Source: Echiichthys vipera
Taxonomy: Eukaryota > Chordata > Actinopteri > Perciformes > Trachinidae
DNA: 64,000 nucleotides
Assembly: GCA_963691815.1 (NCBI GenBank)
Contig: OY829662.1
Span: 23,225,062 to 23,289,061 of the forward strand
Direction of reading: 5' to 3'
In this document: positions 27,771-42,188 of the stretch, one piece after another
How the letters are laid out: every line of letters begins with the position of its first letter
Numbering within the stretch: the stretch's first letter is position 1
Notes under the pieces: generated by a model
Databases searched by the model: none
What the model was told of the DNA's origin: nothing
What the model saw: only the letters and a program-made list of their open reading frames with translations
Position numbers and translations under genes: made by a program

Positions 27771-30700
27771 TTAGTCACTCTCTTTTAGCCTTGTTGTATT
27801 TTTAGACAATATGCAGAATCTTTTCACTTACATATTTACACCATCTGCTATTTTTTTGCCAGCACACCTCCCTATCCTTATTATGTGCAACTGTGTTGCC
27901 CCTTGCTGTTATTATACTTTTGAACTGCACATAGGAGTTCGTTTTAGCGTTAGTCCCGCCCATGGTGCTCAGTGGCCTGTCTGGGTTTTTAACCTAGAAA
28001 CTGCAGTTTCATGTCACGATGCCAGACAAATCTGTTAGCTGTGGAGTGGGCTGATTCTAATGTCTGGACTTAGGCAAACAATATGTATAAAGAACTCAGT
28101 AATATCCTGGTGGGACATGAGACCTAGTTTGAATATCACGGTTGGATCAATTAATCAGAAATCATTGATAGATTACCGAAAATCGTTTTCAACTGCAGAC
28201 TTATAGTTACATGCCCTATAAGGTGTAGTTTAGGTCAATCTGTGTAGAAGTAGGTTCCAGTGAATGACAGGAGCTTGTTCCATCCTGTTTCTCTTAAGTT
28301 ACCTGGGGGTGAAGATTCAGATTTGAGACTAATGTATGAGTACTGTGAGGATGAACAAAAACAGGCTAAAAGAAGATGAAAGAAATAAAGAGGGGGGTGA
28401 TGTCTGACAAACATAGGGCCAATTCATTCGGTCTCAAAAAGTGAACCTATGGGCAAAGCAGCCAACAATTGATTCAGATGAAATGTGGACAGTGCTAGAG
28501 GCACCAGTCATGCAGGCTTTTCCTTCCCCATTTCAGATTCAGTCTCAGGCCAAAAATAACCTGTGAAGCATTTTCTGTAGCTCTTACTGTTGTGCACTTA
28601 CAGTATGTTACGCACTAGCTGGGTCAAACATGTAAGGCTGGGATATATGAATATGTTTTCATTTTAAAGCCACTTTGTAGCACTGGTTGACACCAAAGTC
28701 AGCCATTTTCAGACTTAAATATTAGCCATGACTGCATCTGTTAATATAGTATGTTATGTGGGGTTTGTGACATGATATATACTGGGTGATAGGAAAAATT
28801 TGAAAGAGAAAAAAAAGGATGGCCTTGTCTTTTATCATATAATGAATGAAATCACATTGATCATTGTAGATTTGCTGAACCCAAGGCACAGTGCCAACGT
28901 AGATCTGAATTTGAAGAATTACATTTTAGCAGGGTGCAAAATTAACTTTTTTTTGTCCACCGGTCAAATGGCTAGTGAGTGTTTGCATTTTAGTGAACAG
29001 TATTTGGCTGGTAAATGGTGCTAATGATGTGCCCTGGTCCTAGTGATGTGATTTTCGTCATGAATGTAAAACCACCATACTTTCTGAGGGACAGAGGCTT
29101 CTGAAAGAAAGTAAAAATTGTCTTACAAAGCATCTAACGAGGAAGGAAACAAATCAAGAATCCAGATCAGCGTGTTAAGATATGGGGAACTGAGAAGGAC
29201 GATTTAGACATTGAAAGTTTAGAAAAATAAGCGGAACATTAAGACAGTATAAAACACATCGGAATAATATTCAATTGAGTCTTTATTACCAAGACACCAA
29301 TATGCACATCTCATCTTTAATGATGTCAATTACATGGGGAAATCAGCTGTATTTCCCATTAACATCTTGGCTGGAACTCTGCCATCTGGCTTGAGATTTT
29401 CCATTAGCTGGTGAAAGTAAGAGAAAAATTACAGTAATTTCTCCTCTCCTATGCAAATTTAATAAGAACTCATATTTAGCTCAGCGTTTCCTGACCTGAC
29501 TCTCTCCCTCGAGGCCCCCCTGTTGAGATCAGAAATCTTCTCAATATTCCCCGCTCAAATCTCTTATTCAGGGAAAAACCTGTCCTCATCCCTGATAGAA
29601 CATTCAAGTCATCCAAGACAGCTGACATATATTATGCATAGACACACAGTATATTATAGTATAATATCAAGGTGGTTGATCAAATGCAAATTGCTGTAAA
29701 GCAGTCTTGCACGCTATGGAAACATGCACGGAGGCAGTTTTAATCTTACATGGACAGAAAAGCAGAGGACTCTTCACAGTTAAGATGTAGATTAGGTAAG
29801 AGGAATACAACAGTTACACTATTTTACTGGTGAGTCCCAATGGCTTTTTACTAGCCACAGTTGTGCTGTGGAACCTTCTCTGGAGAAAATAAAACAAATA
29901 TCATGGTCATGACAAAATGATGTGTATGTTTCACAACAATTTTCCAGCTACCTGCATGTCTGGCAAAGGAGATGTTGCCCGTCAAAACAATTTATTGTTA
30001 TGATCAAAACAAGACGGCAGGTTACACAAAGCCGTGCGGCCCTTTAAGAAATGTATCTTTTATAAAAGGGGCTGTTAGCTCTGTTGTCAGCCAGAAGCTT
30101 AAGAGCAGTGTTTCTGACAACCATCGTAACTGTAGACAGTCCTGTTTTTTTAAGTAAAAATAAGCACGGACCTTTATTCAAGGGGGAGAAAAAAAAAGGA
30201 ATTCTTGAAGTCGGGCATTTTCAAAAGGATGTGCAACACACATGTTCCTAGAATTTCTGACAGTTTCGCATCATCCTGCTCATCATCACTATGAGCCTCG
30301 ACAGAGAGATTATGACAATTGCATTTAAATCCAGAGAGAATCATCGTGTAGGGAAATTGCAGTATGTACTTATGAATATCTTCGTTATTTCATCAAGGTC
30401 AGAGAATGACATAAATGCTTTTCAAGCAACCAGAAAGCATGAGGCTTTGAATAAGCTTCTCATGCCTGAGGATCTGAACGAGCCTGGGGTTTCAGAGAGA
30501 GCACTTTAGTTCATAATGGAACAAAGAAAAACAAAAAACATCTCCTCCTTTTGCTGTGTAACACATGCATTGCTCTTTAATACTTTACTGTCACACAACG
30601 GGCTACAGCATTTAAGCCTAAAATGCTGTTGTTCTGTTTCCGCTTGTAACTACCATATGTAACATCACATGACGCAGCAGTGTTTGAGCCCACTGATCAG

Positions 30701-30978
30701 AGACAAATGGCAAGTGTATGACAATGTAAAATATGAATGGAAAAGAACATATCGAACTTAATGTTAGACATTGTGATGCAACGCTGAAGCTTAACTTGGC
30801 TGATGATTCTAATACTACAGATCGTTGTGTTTAATTAAATGACTGCCTGAGGCTCTTTTTATACCGCTTCATTTTACACAGGACGGATATGATTAACTAC
30901 ACAGGAAATAAACATACAGCAAGAAAATGCTTTCCAGCATTTCATAATTATGAGTAATACAGACAAGTCTTAACATTA

Positions 30979-32891
<1,913 letters not shown>

Positions 32892-33110
32892 CACTCGATA
32901 TATTCCGTTTCGATGTTGCCACCGTAATTAGCAAAAACCCTACAGTGTAGTTTATCCACTCCCTGCTTCCTCTTGAGAGGCAACAAAACGGCGTATGTGT
33001 GATGTCGCTTACACCCCGTCCTAAATGTAGCTACTAGCAGAAGGTTTGCGACGTTTATTTCCGCTTCCTTCCACACAGAGCTGGGAGGGTCTGCCCATGG
33101 GTCTGCTGCT
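32892..33110 (-). promoter_or_regulatory. grb2: putative non-coding first exon and promoter region of grb2
   Basis: On the minus strand a strong donor (gtg then gtgagt) lies at 32892/32891, 1.76 kb upstream of the first coding exon. The sequence above it is mixed GC with several CpGs, as expected for a housekeeping-type first exon. GRB2 genes are known to have a non-coding exon 1 before the exon carrying the ATG. The upper limit (about 33110) is a guess because no TATA box or initiator can be assigned. An open frame of 62 codons overlaps this stretch on the minus strand. It has no recognisable domain and I do not call it coding. cDNA or CAGE data would define the real start. Confidence 0.5.
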
Positions 33111-33252
33111 GATGTGACTGGAGCTCCTCCCTGTCAGTCTGTTCCACTTAGGCTCTCTGTCAGAACTCCTGCTGCTGCCTACAACTGGCTTCAATCATGC
33201 CCTATGGAGAATAATACTGAAGACAATACCTATTATTAGTACTGCATGGCAT

Positions 33253-33575
<323 letters not shown>

Positions 33576-34346
33576 CCACACCACTGCTTGACCAAATTGT
33601 GCTGCATATGACATATGGTATGTTAATAGTTAATATCAGGTTGAATTGTCTTTGTTGGCTTCTACCAGAAAGTACCTGAGTGGGTTTGATAAGATTGTAA
33701 ACTACCAATTTCCAGCAGTTTTTCTACTGGTTCTTCTCATAAAAAAAATAAATCTTATCATACAATTAATAGTTTAAACATTCATGCTTGGATAAGTAGG
33801 TGGTGGCCTAATGGTATCCAAAGCAGCCATACATTTGCACACGTATGACACTATTTTGATGATGTAAATAATTTACTAAATAATTATTACACTTCTTCCT
33901 CTTACATGTTGTTAGCAGGAAGTGCGTAAGCTGTTATCCCACTACAGAACCCATTATTTGGTCGTCTCTGTTTGTCTTTTTTGTGGACATCTGCTTTCAA
34001 TTCGGCCCTATCTACAGTGTGTGACAGCAGTAGTTTGAATACCTGGACAATGCTGACACCCAGTGGAGAGTTCGGGCTCATGGAACCAGCGTCAGCATGC
34101 ACTGCAGAATGATGGTTGACCGGCTGAACAGTGGCAGGTCATGGCGAAAGTTTCCAGCAGAAAGACGGACCTATTTATGATTTTTATGATAAGAACATCG
34201 GTGAGAAGAGATAATTATGTGTCTATGGTGCAGCTAACAGTCGATAGCTAACACTAAAACCAGCGCGGGCGTATATAGAAGACAGTAACTTAATAGAGAA
34301 TTAAGAGAGAGGGGACATTTGGCTAACAGGGAACACAATAGAAACA

Positions 34347-35213
34347 TCTCTCTCTATCCCTCTCCCCCTATCTCCCCCCCTCTCTCTCTTCCTCTCCCCC
34401 TCTCTCTCCCTCTCTCCCCCTCTCTCCCTCTCTCCCCCTCCTTCCCCCTCTCTCTCTCTCTCTCTCTTTCCCTTCCTCTCCCCCTCTCTCCCACCCCCCT
34501 CCATCTCTCTCTCTCTCTTCCTCTCCCCCTCTCTCCCACCCCCCTCCATCTCCCCCCCCCCCTCTCTCTTCCTCTCCCCCTCTCTCCCCCTCTCTCTCCC
34601 TCTCTCCCCCTCCTTCCCCCCTCTCTCTCTCTCTCTTTCCCTTCCTCTCCCCCTCTTTCCCACCCCCCTCCATCTCTCTCTCTCTCTTCCTCTGCCCCTC
34701 TCTCCCACCCCCCTCCATCTCTCTCTCCCCCCCCCCATCTCTCTCTCTCTTCCTCTCCCCCTCTCTCCCACCCCCCCTCCATCTCTCTCTCTCTTCCTCT
34801 CCCCCCCCCCTCTCTCTCTTTCCCTTCCTCTCCCCCTCTCTCCCACCCCCCTCCATCTCTCTCTCTCTCTTCCTCTCCCCCTCTCTCCCACCCCCTCCAT
34901 CTCTCTCTCTCTCCCCCCCATCTCTCTCTCTCTTCCTCTCCCCCTCTCTCCCACCCCCCCTCCATCTCTCTCTCCCTTCCTCTCCCCCTCTCTCCCACCC
35001 CCCCTCCATCTCTCTCTCTCTTCCTCTCCCCCTCTCTCCCACCCCCCTCCATCTCTCTCTCTCTCTCTTCCCCCCTCCATCTCTCTCTCTCTCTCTGTCT
35101 CCCCCCCCCTCCCTCCATCTCTCTCTCTCTCTTCCTCTCTCTCCCCCCTCTCCCCCTTCCCTCCCTCTCTCTCCCTCCCGCCCTCTCTCTCTCTCTCTCC
35201 CTCTCTCTCTCTC
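34347..35213 (+). repeat. 870-bp polypyrimidine (CT-rich) minisatellite
   Basis: The plus strand is essentially all C and T, with rare A and G. Repeating units of roughly 43 bp combine (CT)n, cttcctctccccctctctcc and cacccccctccat, about a dozen times with length variation. It ends about 435 bp before the mchr start codon. Open frames of 220-306 codons run through it on both strands and are low-complexity artefacts. Confidence 0.95.
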
Positions 35214-35648
35214 AGCCTCTCAATGAGAGGCTGTCATAATGGAGCATATCTGCGGGTATTATTGGGGCTCCGTCGTACTGTCTACTTTAGTTAAAGTCGT
35301 AGAGTGTTTGGTGTTTTTTCAGAACTATATGACGAGTGTGTTTACGTCGACTTTTTCTTCTTCTTCTTTTTCAAGCGCGTTTTAGTTGTCGCATGCACAC
35401 AGGAAGTCTTTCGGAGCACAACAATGCACGCGACGTTACATATCTGCTGTCAAATCCATAAACTCACATTTTAAGCAGTTTTTTTAATTGTTTTTTTTAA
35501 AAATACTTTTATGCTGCTATTCTGTATTTAGCTTACCATATAACTCATTGGAGTTTATTTCATTCGAGAATTGTTCTGTAAATTGTGTTATTATTAAATT
35601 ATTGTTATTATTATTATTGAGGAGAAACAGCAGCCTAATCTATTTGAG

Positions 35649-36984
35649 ATGGATTTTACCTACATTTCAAATTCATCATTTCCACCCTTCAGTTCACCGG
35701 TGACAGAAGAAGGTAGGTTGTGTTGTTTCTGATAAACTTAAACTGCTTGGATTTAACTGAGCACACAATATTAATGCTGTGTCACAAATTTAATTATTAT
35801 TATTATAATTATTGTTAAAGAATTGAGACAGACTAGGTCATTCATAAGTATTCATTTTCTAAAAGCCAGTGGTTTAAAGATGCACTGACACAAAAGAATG
35901 AACAGGATTGACTGCATGTCATATGTGACAGCGTATTCTGTTTGTATCCTCAGGACATGAGCATTACAACAATGTGCTCATGCCCAGCATCTTCGCTGTC
36001 ATCTGTTTCTTTGGGATCTTTGGGAACTGCATTGTCATTTACACCATTGTGAAGAAAACCAAGTTCTGCTCCCAGCACACAGTACCAGACATATTTATCT
36101 TCAGCTTGTCCATCGCAGACCTCCTCTTCCTCCTTGGCATGCCTTTCCTCATTCACCAGCTTGTGGGCAACGGCTCCTGGTGCTTTGGTGGCACCATGTG
36201 CACTGTCATCACTGCGCTTGATTCTAACAGCCAGATTGTCAGTACGTACATCCTAACTGTGATGACTCTGGATCGCTACGTGGCCACTGTCCATCCCATC
36301 CGCTTCAAACATGTCCGAACCCCCTTTGTGGCCGGGGCGGCAGTGGCTCTGGTGTGGGTATTTTCTCTGCTCTCTATCACTCCGGTCTGGATGTACACAG
36401 GACTCATGCCTCTGAAGGATGGCTCGGTCGGTTGTGCCCTCCTGCTACCCAACCCAGCAACGGACACATACTGGTTCACCCTCTACCAGTTCTTCTTGGC
36501 CTTTGCTCTGCCTTGGGTGGTAATCTGTGGGGTCTTCTTCAAGATTCTCCAAAACATGTCAGCTACAGTTGCTCCACTGCCTCAGCGCCGTCTGAGGGTG
36601 CGGACAAGAAAGGTGACCCGTATGGCAGTGGCCATATGCCTGGCGTTCTTCATTTGCTGGGCCCCCTACTACATCTTGCAGCTAGCCCACCTCGGAGTAC
36701 AGCGGCCCACCTTTGCTTTCCAGTATGCTTACAACATTGCTATCAGCATGGGCTACGCCAACAGCTGCATTAACCCATTTATCTACATTGTGCTGAGTGA
36801 AACATTTAAGAGGCAGTTCACTGTAGCTGTTCGGCCATCCCACAAGGGTTTCCGAGTTGCCCCCGCTCCCCCTGATGGCAGTATGAGTCTGAGGATGGCA
36901 CCAGACAACTCTCAACCATGTCACTCGCAGTCAGCAAGCCAACTACTTCAAAACATGCTGCCTGTCACCGTGGCTGTGCACTGA
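35649..36984 (+). CDS. mchr1: melanin-concentrating hormone receptor, MCHR1-like (two exons: 35649-35712 and 35954-36984)
   Basis: Rhodopsin-family GPCR in the plasma membrane. Known MCHR1 proteins bind melanin-concentrating hormone and act on feeding and, in fish, colour. Exon 1 encodes MDFTYISNSSFPPF...TEE; exon 2 starts after ttgtatcctcag. The intron is 241 bp, phase 1, and the joined protein has 364 residues. Landmarks are Asn8 (NSS glycosylation site), GN in TM1, LSIADLLFL in TM2, Cys104 and Cys182 (disulfide), Asp111 in TM3 (position 3.32, the ligand-binding Asp of MCHR1), DRY at 128-130, YWFTLYQFFLAFALP at TM5, CWAPYY in TM6 and NPFIY in TM7. The TM5 stretch is identical to human MCHR1 as I recall it. 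The C-tail is long and Ser/Gln-rich and does not resemble the human tail. Teleosts have several MCH receptors, so the exact subtype (1a, 1b or a lineage lost in mammals) is open. Confidence 0.93.
35713..35953 (+). other. mchr1: mchr intron 1
   Basis: The donor aag/gtaggt and the acceptor ttgtatcctcag/gac bound a 241-bp phase-1 intron. It sits in the N-terminal extracellular region, where human MCHR1 also has its only coding intron. Removing it joins the frames without a stop and supplies an upstream ATG. Confidence 0.88.
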
Positions 36985-37240
36985 GATGGACACCTCATCA
37001 CCATCACCAACATACGGCCACCGGCCACTTATTCCCCCAACACACACCTGTGTTTACATAATGACATAATGTCCATTTCAAATGGGACTCTACTGAGCTA
37101 TAGAGAACATTTAAGTGTCAGAAACTATATAAACTTAGCATGTTCACTGTGAGTCATTGTTAGTCCCCCCTTGATGAAAGCGAGAAAAAACAAACAATAG
37201 ATGACATCGATTTTAGACTCAGCAAGCTACAGAAAACCAT

Positions 37241-37328
37241 AATAAATCAGTATTGGAACACAAATAAAAGTCTAATTCATACGGGAGCGTAATGAGTCAC
37301 TGAAAGCCGGTCGATGCAAACAAATAAA
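37241..37328 (+). terminator. mchr1: candidate polyadenylation signals of mchr
   Basis: AATAAA hexamers occur at 37241-37246, 37263-37268 and 37323-37328, 257-344 bp after the mchr stop codon. Which is used cannot be told from sequence alone. Confidence 0.4.
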
Positions 37329-37599
37329 AACAAGGGTGGATAAACTCACGGTGGCTGTCATATTATGCACATGCCGACTAAACACAATGTATATTTCCAT
37401 TGCTCTCAGTTAATAAACTCCACAATATAATCGTGATATTTTCAATACCTTGTTGTTCTGAACTATTCTACAGTGTCTTTAATTCAGGGCAAATGGGAGC
37501 AGAGAGGGAGGTTTCATTTTAAAATATGACCAAGTGTACTATCGAAAGGCCTGCCTCTAATACAAGCCTGTGTCAAATAAAGGTCTGTAATCTCCTCTC

Positions 37600-37745
37600 G
37601 TTCTGTGCTGCCCCGAGCTAATCAGTGTTTTAGCCGCATTCGGCTGTAGCGACTGTTAGCGACTCACAAGGATTTCTCCGTTAATAGTTCCTTACACGAA
37701 TAAAATTGTCTCAATGGCTTATTTGATGAGTCTAAAAAGACCCTG
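37600..37745 (+). repeat. dispersed repeat R1, partial copy
   Basis: This shares ctgccccgagctaatcagtg, the cggctgt...gttagcgactc block and the ggcttatttgatgagtc-type block with 40980-41275 and 59100-59300. The family is unnamed. It is non-coding. Confidence 0.55.
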
Positions 37746-37952
37746 GGATGATTAAGTCCATCATATCATGAATATAACATGGTTCTGCAAATCTAAAGGT
37801 ATTCATTTTTATGATCTTAAATGTTCTTTTTGTTTAATTGTGTTAGTTGTTTTATGTTGCAATTTGCAGTCAGTATTGTTGCATTACAGAATCTATTGTT
37901 CATGTCATTATGATAGTCTATAATACAGAGAGCACTAATAGGTGCTCATCCT

Positions 37953-38464
37953 CAGAGGCGGATTAATGCACATGCTGGTCTAGACTGCAGCCTAGGGGCT
38001 CCAGGTGGGCAGGGGCCCCGGATCGGCCAGACTATTGTAAAAAAAAAAGAAGTAATTCACTACACTGGGAAAAATAACGTGCCTCCTATTGGGGCCCTAA
38101 GAAACATTAAAAAAATAATGAAGTTGCTGATTGGATAGATATGGGACACATTTGCCCAATCAGCTGCCATCATGTGGCCGGGTTCATACGGTAGGTTTTG
38201 TTGTCAAATCATACGTCACTCACTCAAGTATAGCAGCAAAATGTCAGAAAGGAAATGTGATATAAAAAAGAAAAGCACAACGACTGAAAGAACACAGGGA
38301 CCAAGATCTACTGAAGAAAATTCCCAAGTTAACAGGATTTTTCAAAGTTTCGGACTCTTCTTCTGTTCTAGCAGGGTTTTTTCCCTGACGAAGCATGATC
38401 AATAATGTGGGGGGCCCAAACAAACAGTAGCCTAGGGGCCCCTGACCACTTTAATCTGCCACTG
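37953..38464 (+). mobile_element. hAT-like element with transposase N-terminal remnant (512 bp)
   Basis: The ends are cagaggcggattaatgc and, inverted, cagtggcagattaaag, with perfect 8-bp target duplications CTCATCCT at 37945-37952 and 38465-38472. The interior reads ggggcccc-rich sequence near both ends. An open frame at about 38240-38405 begins MSERKCDIKKKS, resembling the basic N-terminus of hAT transposases, and then ends. It is therefore a non-autonomous deletion derivative. Confidence 0.8.
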
Positions 38465-39353
38465 CTCATCCTCTACACAGAAAACACATTATCTGTGTGA
38501 CTCTTGATAAAAAAATCATGTAATCCATCTGTAATCCGTGTAATCCATTTTGATAGTGATGCATTAACTGTCGCTTGTCCCTTTTTAAATGTCATCATCT
38601 GATCTGTATTGTGGCAGTGTCTTTTAACAGGCTTTTGCCAGGTCACAGCAGGTCACAGCAGTGTCAAAACAATTGTATTCAGCAGTGCAACACCATTAAA
38701 GGAAGCACCAACAGCCACAGGCGTTAATTAGACAGGGCGTAAAAGCCCAGCTGGTAGAGTATGTGCTCATGTGCCTGATGTGTTTTCAACCCAATCACTG
38801 ACTCAGTAAGAACAGCTTGCACACTCTCACTAGTGAGGATAAAAAGTGTATTACGGCACTGCTCCACTGGCAGCTCCATAGGTATTTAAGCCAATCACAC
38901 CACTCACTCTGAATCGCTGTTTATATGGCTGTTAACTTGTGATGCTGTGATGCAGTTATTTGTCTGTGCGTATTTAACTGGGCATCTTTACTATGGTGTG
39001 AAATAAACACTTTGTCACTTGGTTTCTTTGTAAAATTATCAATAAATTATTTTGCTTTTGCAACTTTCTTGTAAAGAAAAGTGTCAATAAAGTGTTGAAT
39101 CCATTCGATTATTATCAATGAAGTTGTAAGCATTTAATTTCAGACATTGCAAATATACACGTATATTAACAATGCTCATGTTATGTCCACTGCCTCACTC
39201 TGGAAGAGAGTGATGGGAATTATGGCTCTGCGATCTCATGGCTCTGTTTCTTTCCACATTCTTTTTTGAATACTTGTTTTGAGTGGCGGTTCACACTATT
39301 CATCTGTGAATATCGATTCCGTGTGCTTTCAGTGTAACAACTGTCTGTGCATA

Positions 39354-39354
39354 A

Positions 39355-39383
<29 letters not shown>
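39354..39383 (+). repeat. (CTG)n trinucleotide repeat
   Basis: About nine to ten uninterrupted CTG/GCT triplets in non-coding sequence. Confidence 0.9.
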
Positions 39384-39385
<2 letters not shown>

Positions 39386-40185
39386 AGTGTCACAGACGCA
39401 GGAGGAGGCAGAAGTGTTGCAAAGGGCTTGAACAAGCGTGAACCCAGCACTGCCAGTGTAGGGCAGGCAATGAAAAATGGGTACGATAGAAAGAACGACC
39501 CACAAGTACATCTCAGCTCCCATAGTTCATATCAAAGAGCCATTCAAAAGAACCGGATTGTTCATAAAGGTCACATCATTAGAAGAGAGCTGCCTCTGCC
39601 TGTGTTTCAGGTCTGATACCCCCTCTCTGCATCTAATCTTCAGTGGAGCTGCATATAACCCCCCCCCCCCCCCCAGCAGTGTGCGGCAGGGTTAAACACA
39701 GCTGAAAACACACCATTGTGTGTGCCGATGCCTGATCGATATTTAGAAAAAGAAAAAAATTCTTAAAAGGATGATGAGTTACACTTTTGAATGGCTCTCA
39801 GAAAAGAACAGGGCCATCAGATCTGGCCCCCACTGTAATTCACATTACTAATGTGCTGTTCGTTGCGCTTTGTAGATGCCTCTCTGCTATTTATATACAT
39901 GCTCCTATTCCCTTGCTTTGTGGACAGATAGGGAGGTTAGAATTGTATCTTAGTTTGAGCCTCCAGATTTTTTAACTTCTAGTTAGTATGGCTTTTTGTT
40001 TGTGATTTTGGCCTTGGAGAACGCCTTTCTTTTGCTTCCACTTCTGTAGTTTCAGTTAAATAATGTTAATGATTTTTCTGTTGAAAAAATAAATTGGTAA
40101 TTGTTACACTTTAAAAAGTGTCTCAGCAGTTTGTTTATTAAGGTGTTGGTCTTTCTTTTCAAAGGTTCCTCGTTTTCCCCTAGAC

Positions 40186-40303
40186 CAGGGGTGTCCAATC
40201 CTGCTCCTGGACTGATCCAGGACCAGGATTAGTGTGTTAGAGCAGGGAGAAACCTAAAACATGCAAGGTAGTGGCCCTCCGGGAGCAGGATTGGACAGCC
40301 CTG
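40186..40303. mobile_element. compact hAT-type MITE (118 bp)
   Basis: Termini caggggtgtccaatcctgct and, inverted, cagggctgtccaatcctgct form TIRs of at least 20 bp with one mismatch. The 8-bp target duplications are ccctagac (40178-40185) and ccctcgac (40304-40311), with one mismatch. Nearly the whole element can fold on itself. Confidence 0.85.
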
Positions 40304-40979
40304 CCCTCGACATACACTAAAGGTCGTAGCAGCTCATTTCCACGTATTTGAAAGAATTATAAAATAAGATTCCTGCACATTCACAGATATAAAGCAGATG
40401 ATATAAAATTCCTAGGTTTGTATTTTGAGATGGAAACAGTCTAAAAACAATAAGCAGATTAAAAAGAACGAAGAAAAGAAAGTAAAGAAAAATAAAAAAA
40501 AGATATATGTGTACTTAATAAATCTACAATGACCAAAAATGATGAACTCAAAACTTTTCTTTGTTTTTTTTTTATTACTGCCTCATCATATCAAAACAAA
40601 ACAAACTATGTCAATTGTTTTACAGAAATGTATACATAAATAGATAGAAATTAGAGAACAAATATACATATAAATACTCAATTTATTCTGAAATATTGTT
40701 ATTCCTTATTGTTCAGAATTTGACAGAATGTCTGCTGTGGCTATCCCACTGCTGTACTAACTTCAACAAAAACCTATATTTTGTGAAAAAAATCAGTGAG
40801 CAAAAACAGTAACCACTGTGTCGGAAGAGAAGATTTCAACAATGTTTTTTTTAGGGCTATATGTATAAAAAAAAATGCTGGAATAAATAATCAATGGGCT
40901 TCTTTCTTTTGGATTGACTTTGGTAATCCACTTGAATGGACTTTACTATGAGAGGAGCTGGTACAGGGGCCAGTAGGTA

Positions 40980-41275
40980 AGTCTTTAAAACACTCTTTTA
41001 ATAAACTCTGGGTTCACTAACTACGTTGTTGGTGCTTTGTTTTCTGTGTAGGGACTCTTCTCATGCTACTGCAGAGGTTTGCTGTTATTTTCAGCAGTAT
41101 TAGTGGTTAAAAAGACGTTTTAATGCCTTCACCGTACTGCCCCGAGCTAATCAATGTTAGCCACCTCCGGCTGTTAGCGTCTCTCCGGGATTTCTTCCGT
41201 CTTGATGGCTTATTTAATTCATTCCGAAAGAGACCATGGGATGCTTTTGCGCCAGAATAACACTTTAAGGGAGGG
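40980..41275 (+). repeat. dispersed repeat R1, second copy
   Basis: This matches 58985-59290 through blocks such as gttggtgctttgttttctgtg, gtagggactcttctcatgct and gcagaggtttgctgtta, and continues into the ctgccccgagctaatca block seen at 37600. It has no coding capacity. Confidence 0.6.
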
Positions 41276-41545
41276 AGAGAGATGTTATGCACTAGTAAGA
41301 TCACACAGCCATAGCATTTGTATATCCACGCAGTTTATGGTGCATGACTTTGCCCTGACGTTTGCCATTTTTAAATCAATTTGACTTGCACATTATAGGA
41401 TTCAGGATATGATTTATGCTCTGCACAAGCTCATTCAATATTATCTACTTCACAAACCAAGGAACTATTTCTTTTCTATTTCAATACTGGTTTTAATTTC
41501 AAATTTAATTGAGTGAAAACCCATTTCAGTCCAACCCAAATGATC

Positions 41546-41860
41546 AAGGCAAGGCAATTTTATTTGTATTGCTCAATTCAACAACAAGGCAATTCAAAGT
41601 GCTTTACATAAAACATTAAAAGCATTGGGAGAAATAACACATAAAACAAAGAATTGAAAACACATAAAAGGTCATTTAAAACATATAAAAGTTTTAAAAT
41701 GCATAAAAGGTAATTTTTAAAACAGAAGTTACAGTGCATTTTACTGAAAATCAGCGGCACATATAAAAGTCTTCAGTCTTGATTTAAAAGAACTAAGAGT
41801 TGCAGAAGACCTGCAGTTTTTTGGAATTGTGAAGAGAGAACATTAGTGCTGCACAATGCT
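41546..41860 (-). mobile_element. LINE 3'-tail-type repeat (caaggcaaggca end), minus strand
   Basis: This begins with aaggcaaggcaattttattt and includes aacaaggcaattcaaagtgc / tttacataaaac, the inverse of the tail at 44455-44518. It continues as ttgatttaaaagaactaaga and agacctgcagttttttggaa, a fish repeat phrase I recognise. It is 5'-truncated. Confidence 0.6.
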
Positions 41861-41998
41861 CCCCATCACCTACTGCCAAGACAATTACCAATCAGTCCAC
41901 AATGAAAATGAAAATGATGAAGACATAAGCAGGGAGAATTATCATCCCTGATGTAATTTCATATAAAAAGGCTATTTAAGAAACATCCTGAATCCCTT

Positions 41999-42188
<190 letters not shown>

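Noticed and set aside
30291..30509. 72-codon plus-strand frame with balanced composition (MSLDREIMTIAF...)
   Set aside because: No homology I can recognise, no splice partner, and it sits antisense in the grb2 intron. Not strong enough to call a gene.
34301..35239. The longest open frames in the window (up to 306 codons on plus, 259 on minus)
   Set aside because: They run through a C/T-only minisatellite and encode only Ser/Leu/Pro or Arg/Glu/Gly repeats on opposite strands. The lack of stops comes from base composition.
36354..36773. 139-codon plus-strand frame overlapping the receptor
   Set aside because: It is an alternate-frame shadow inside mchr exon 2, whose own frame has all the GPCR landmarks.
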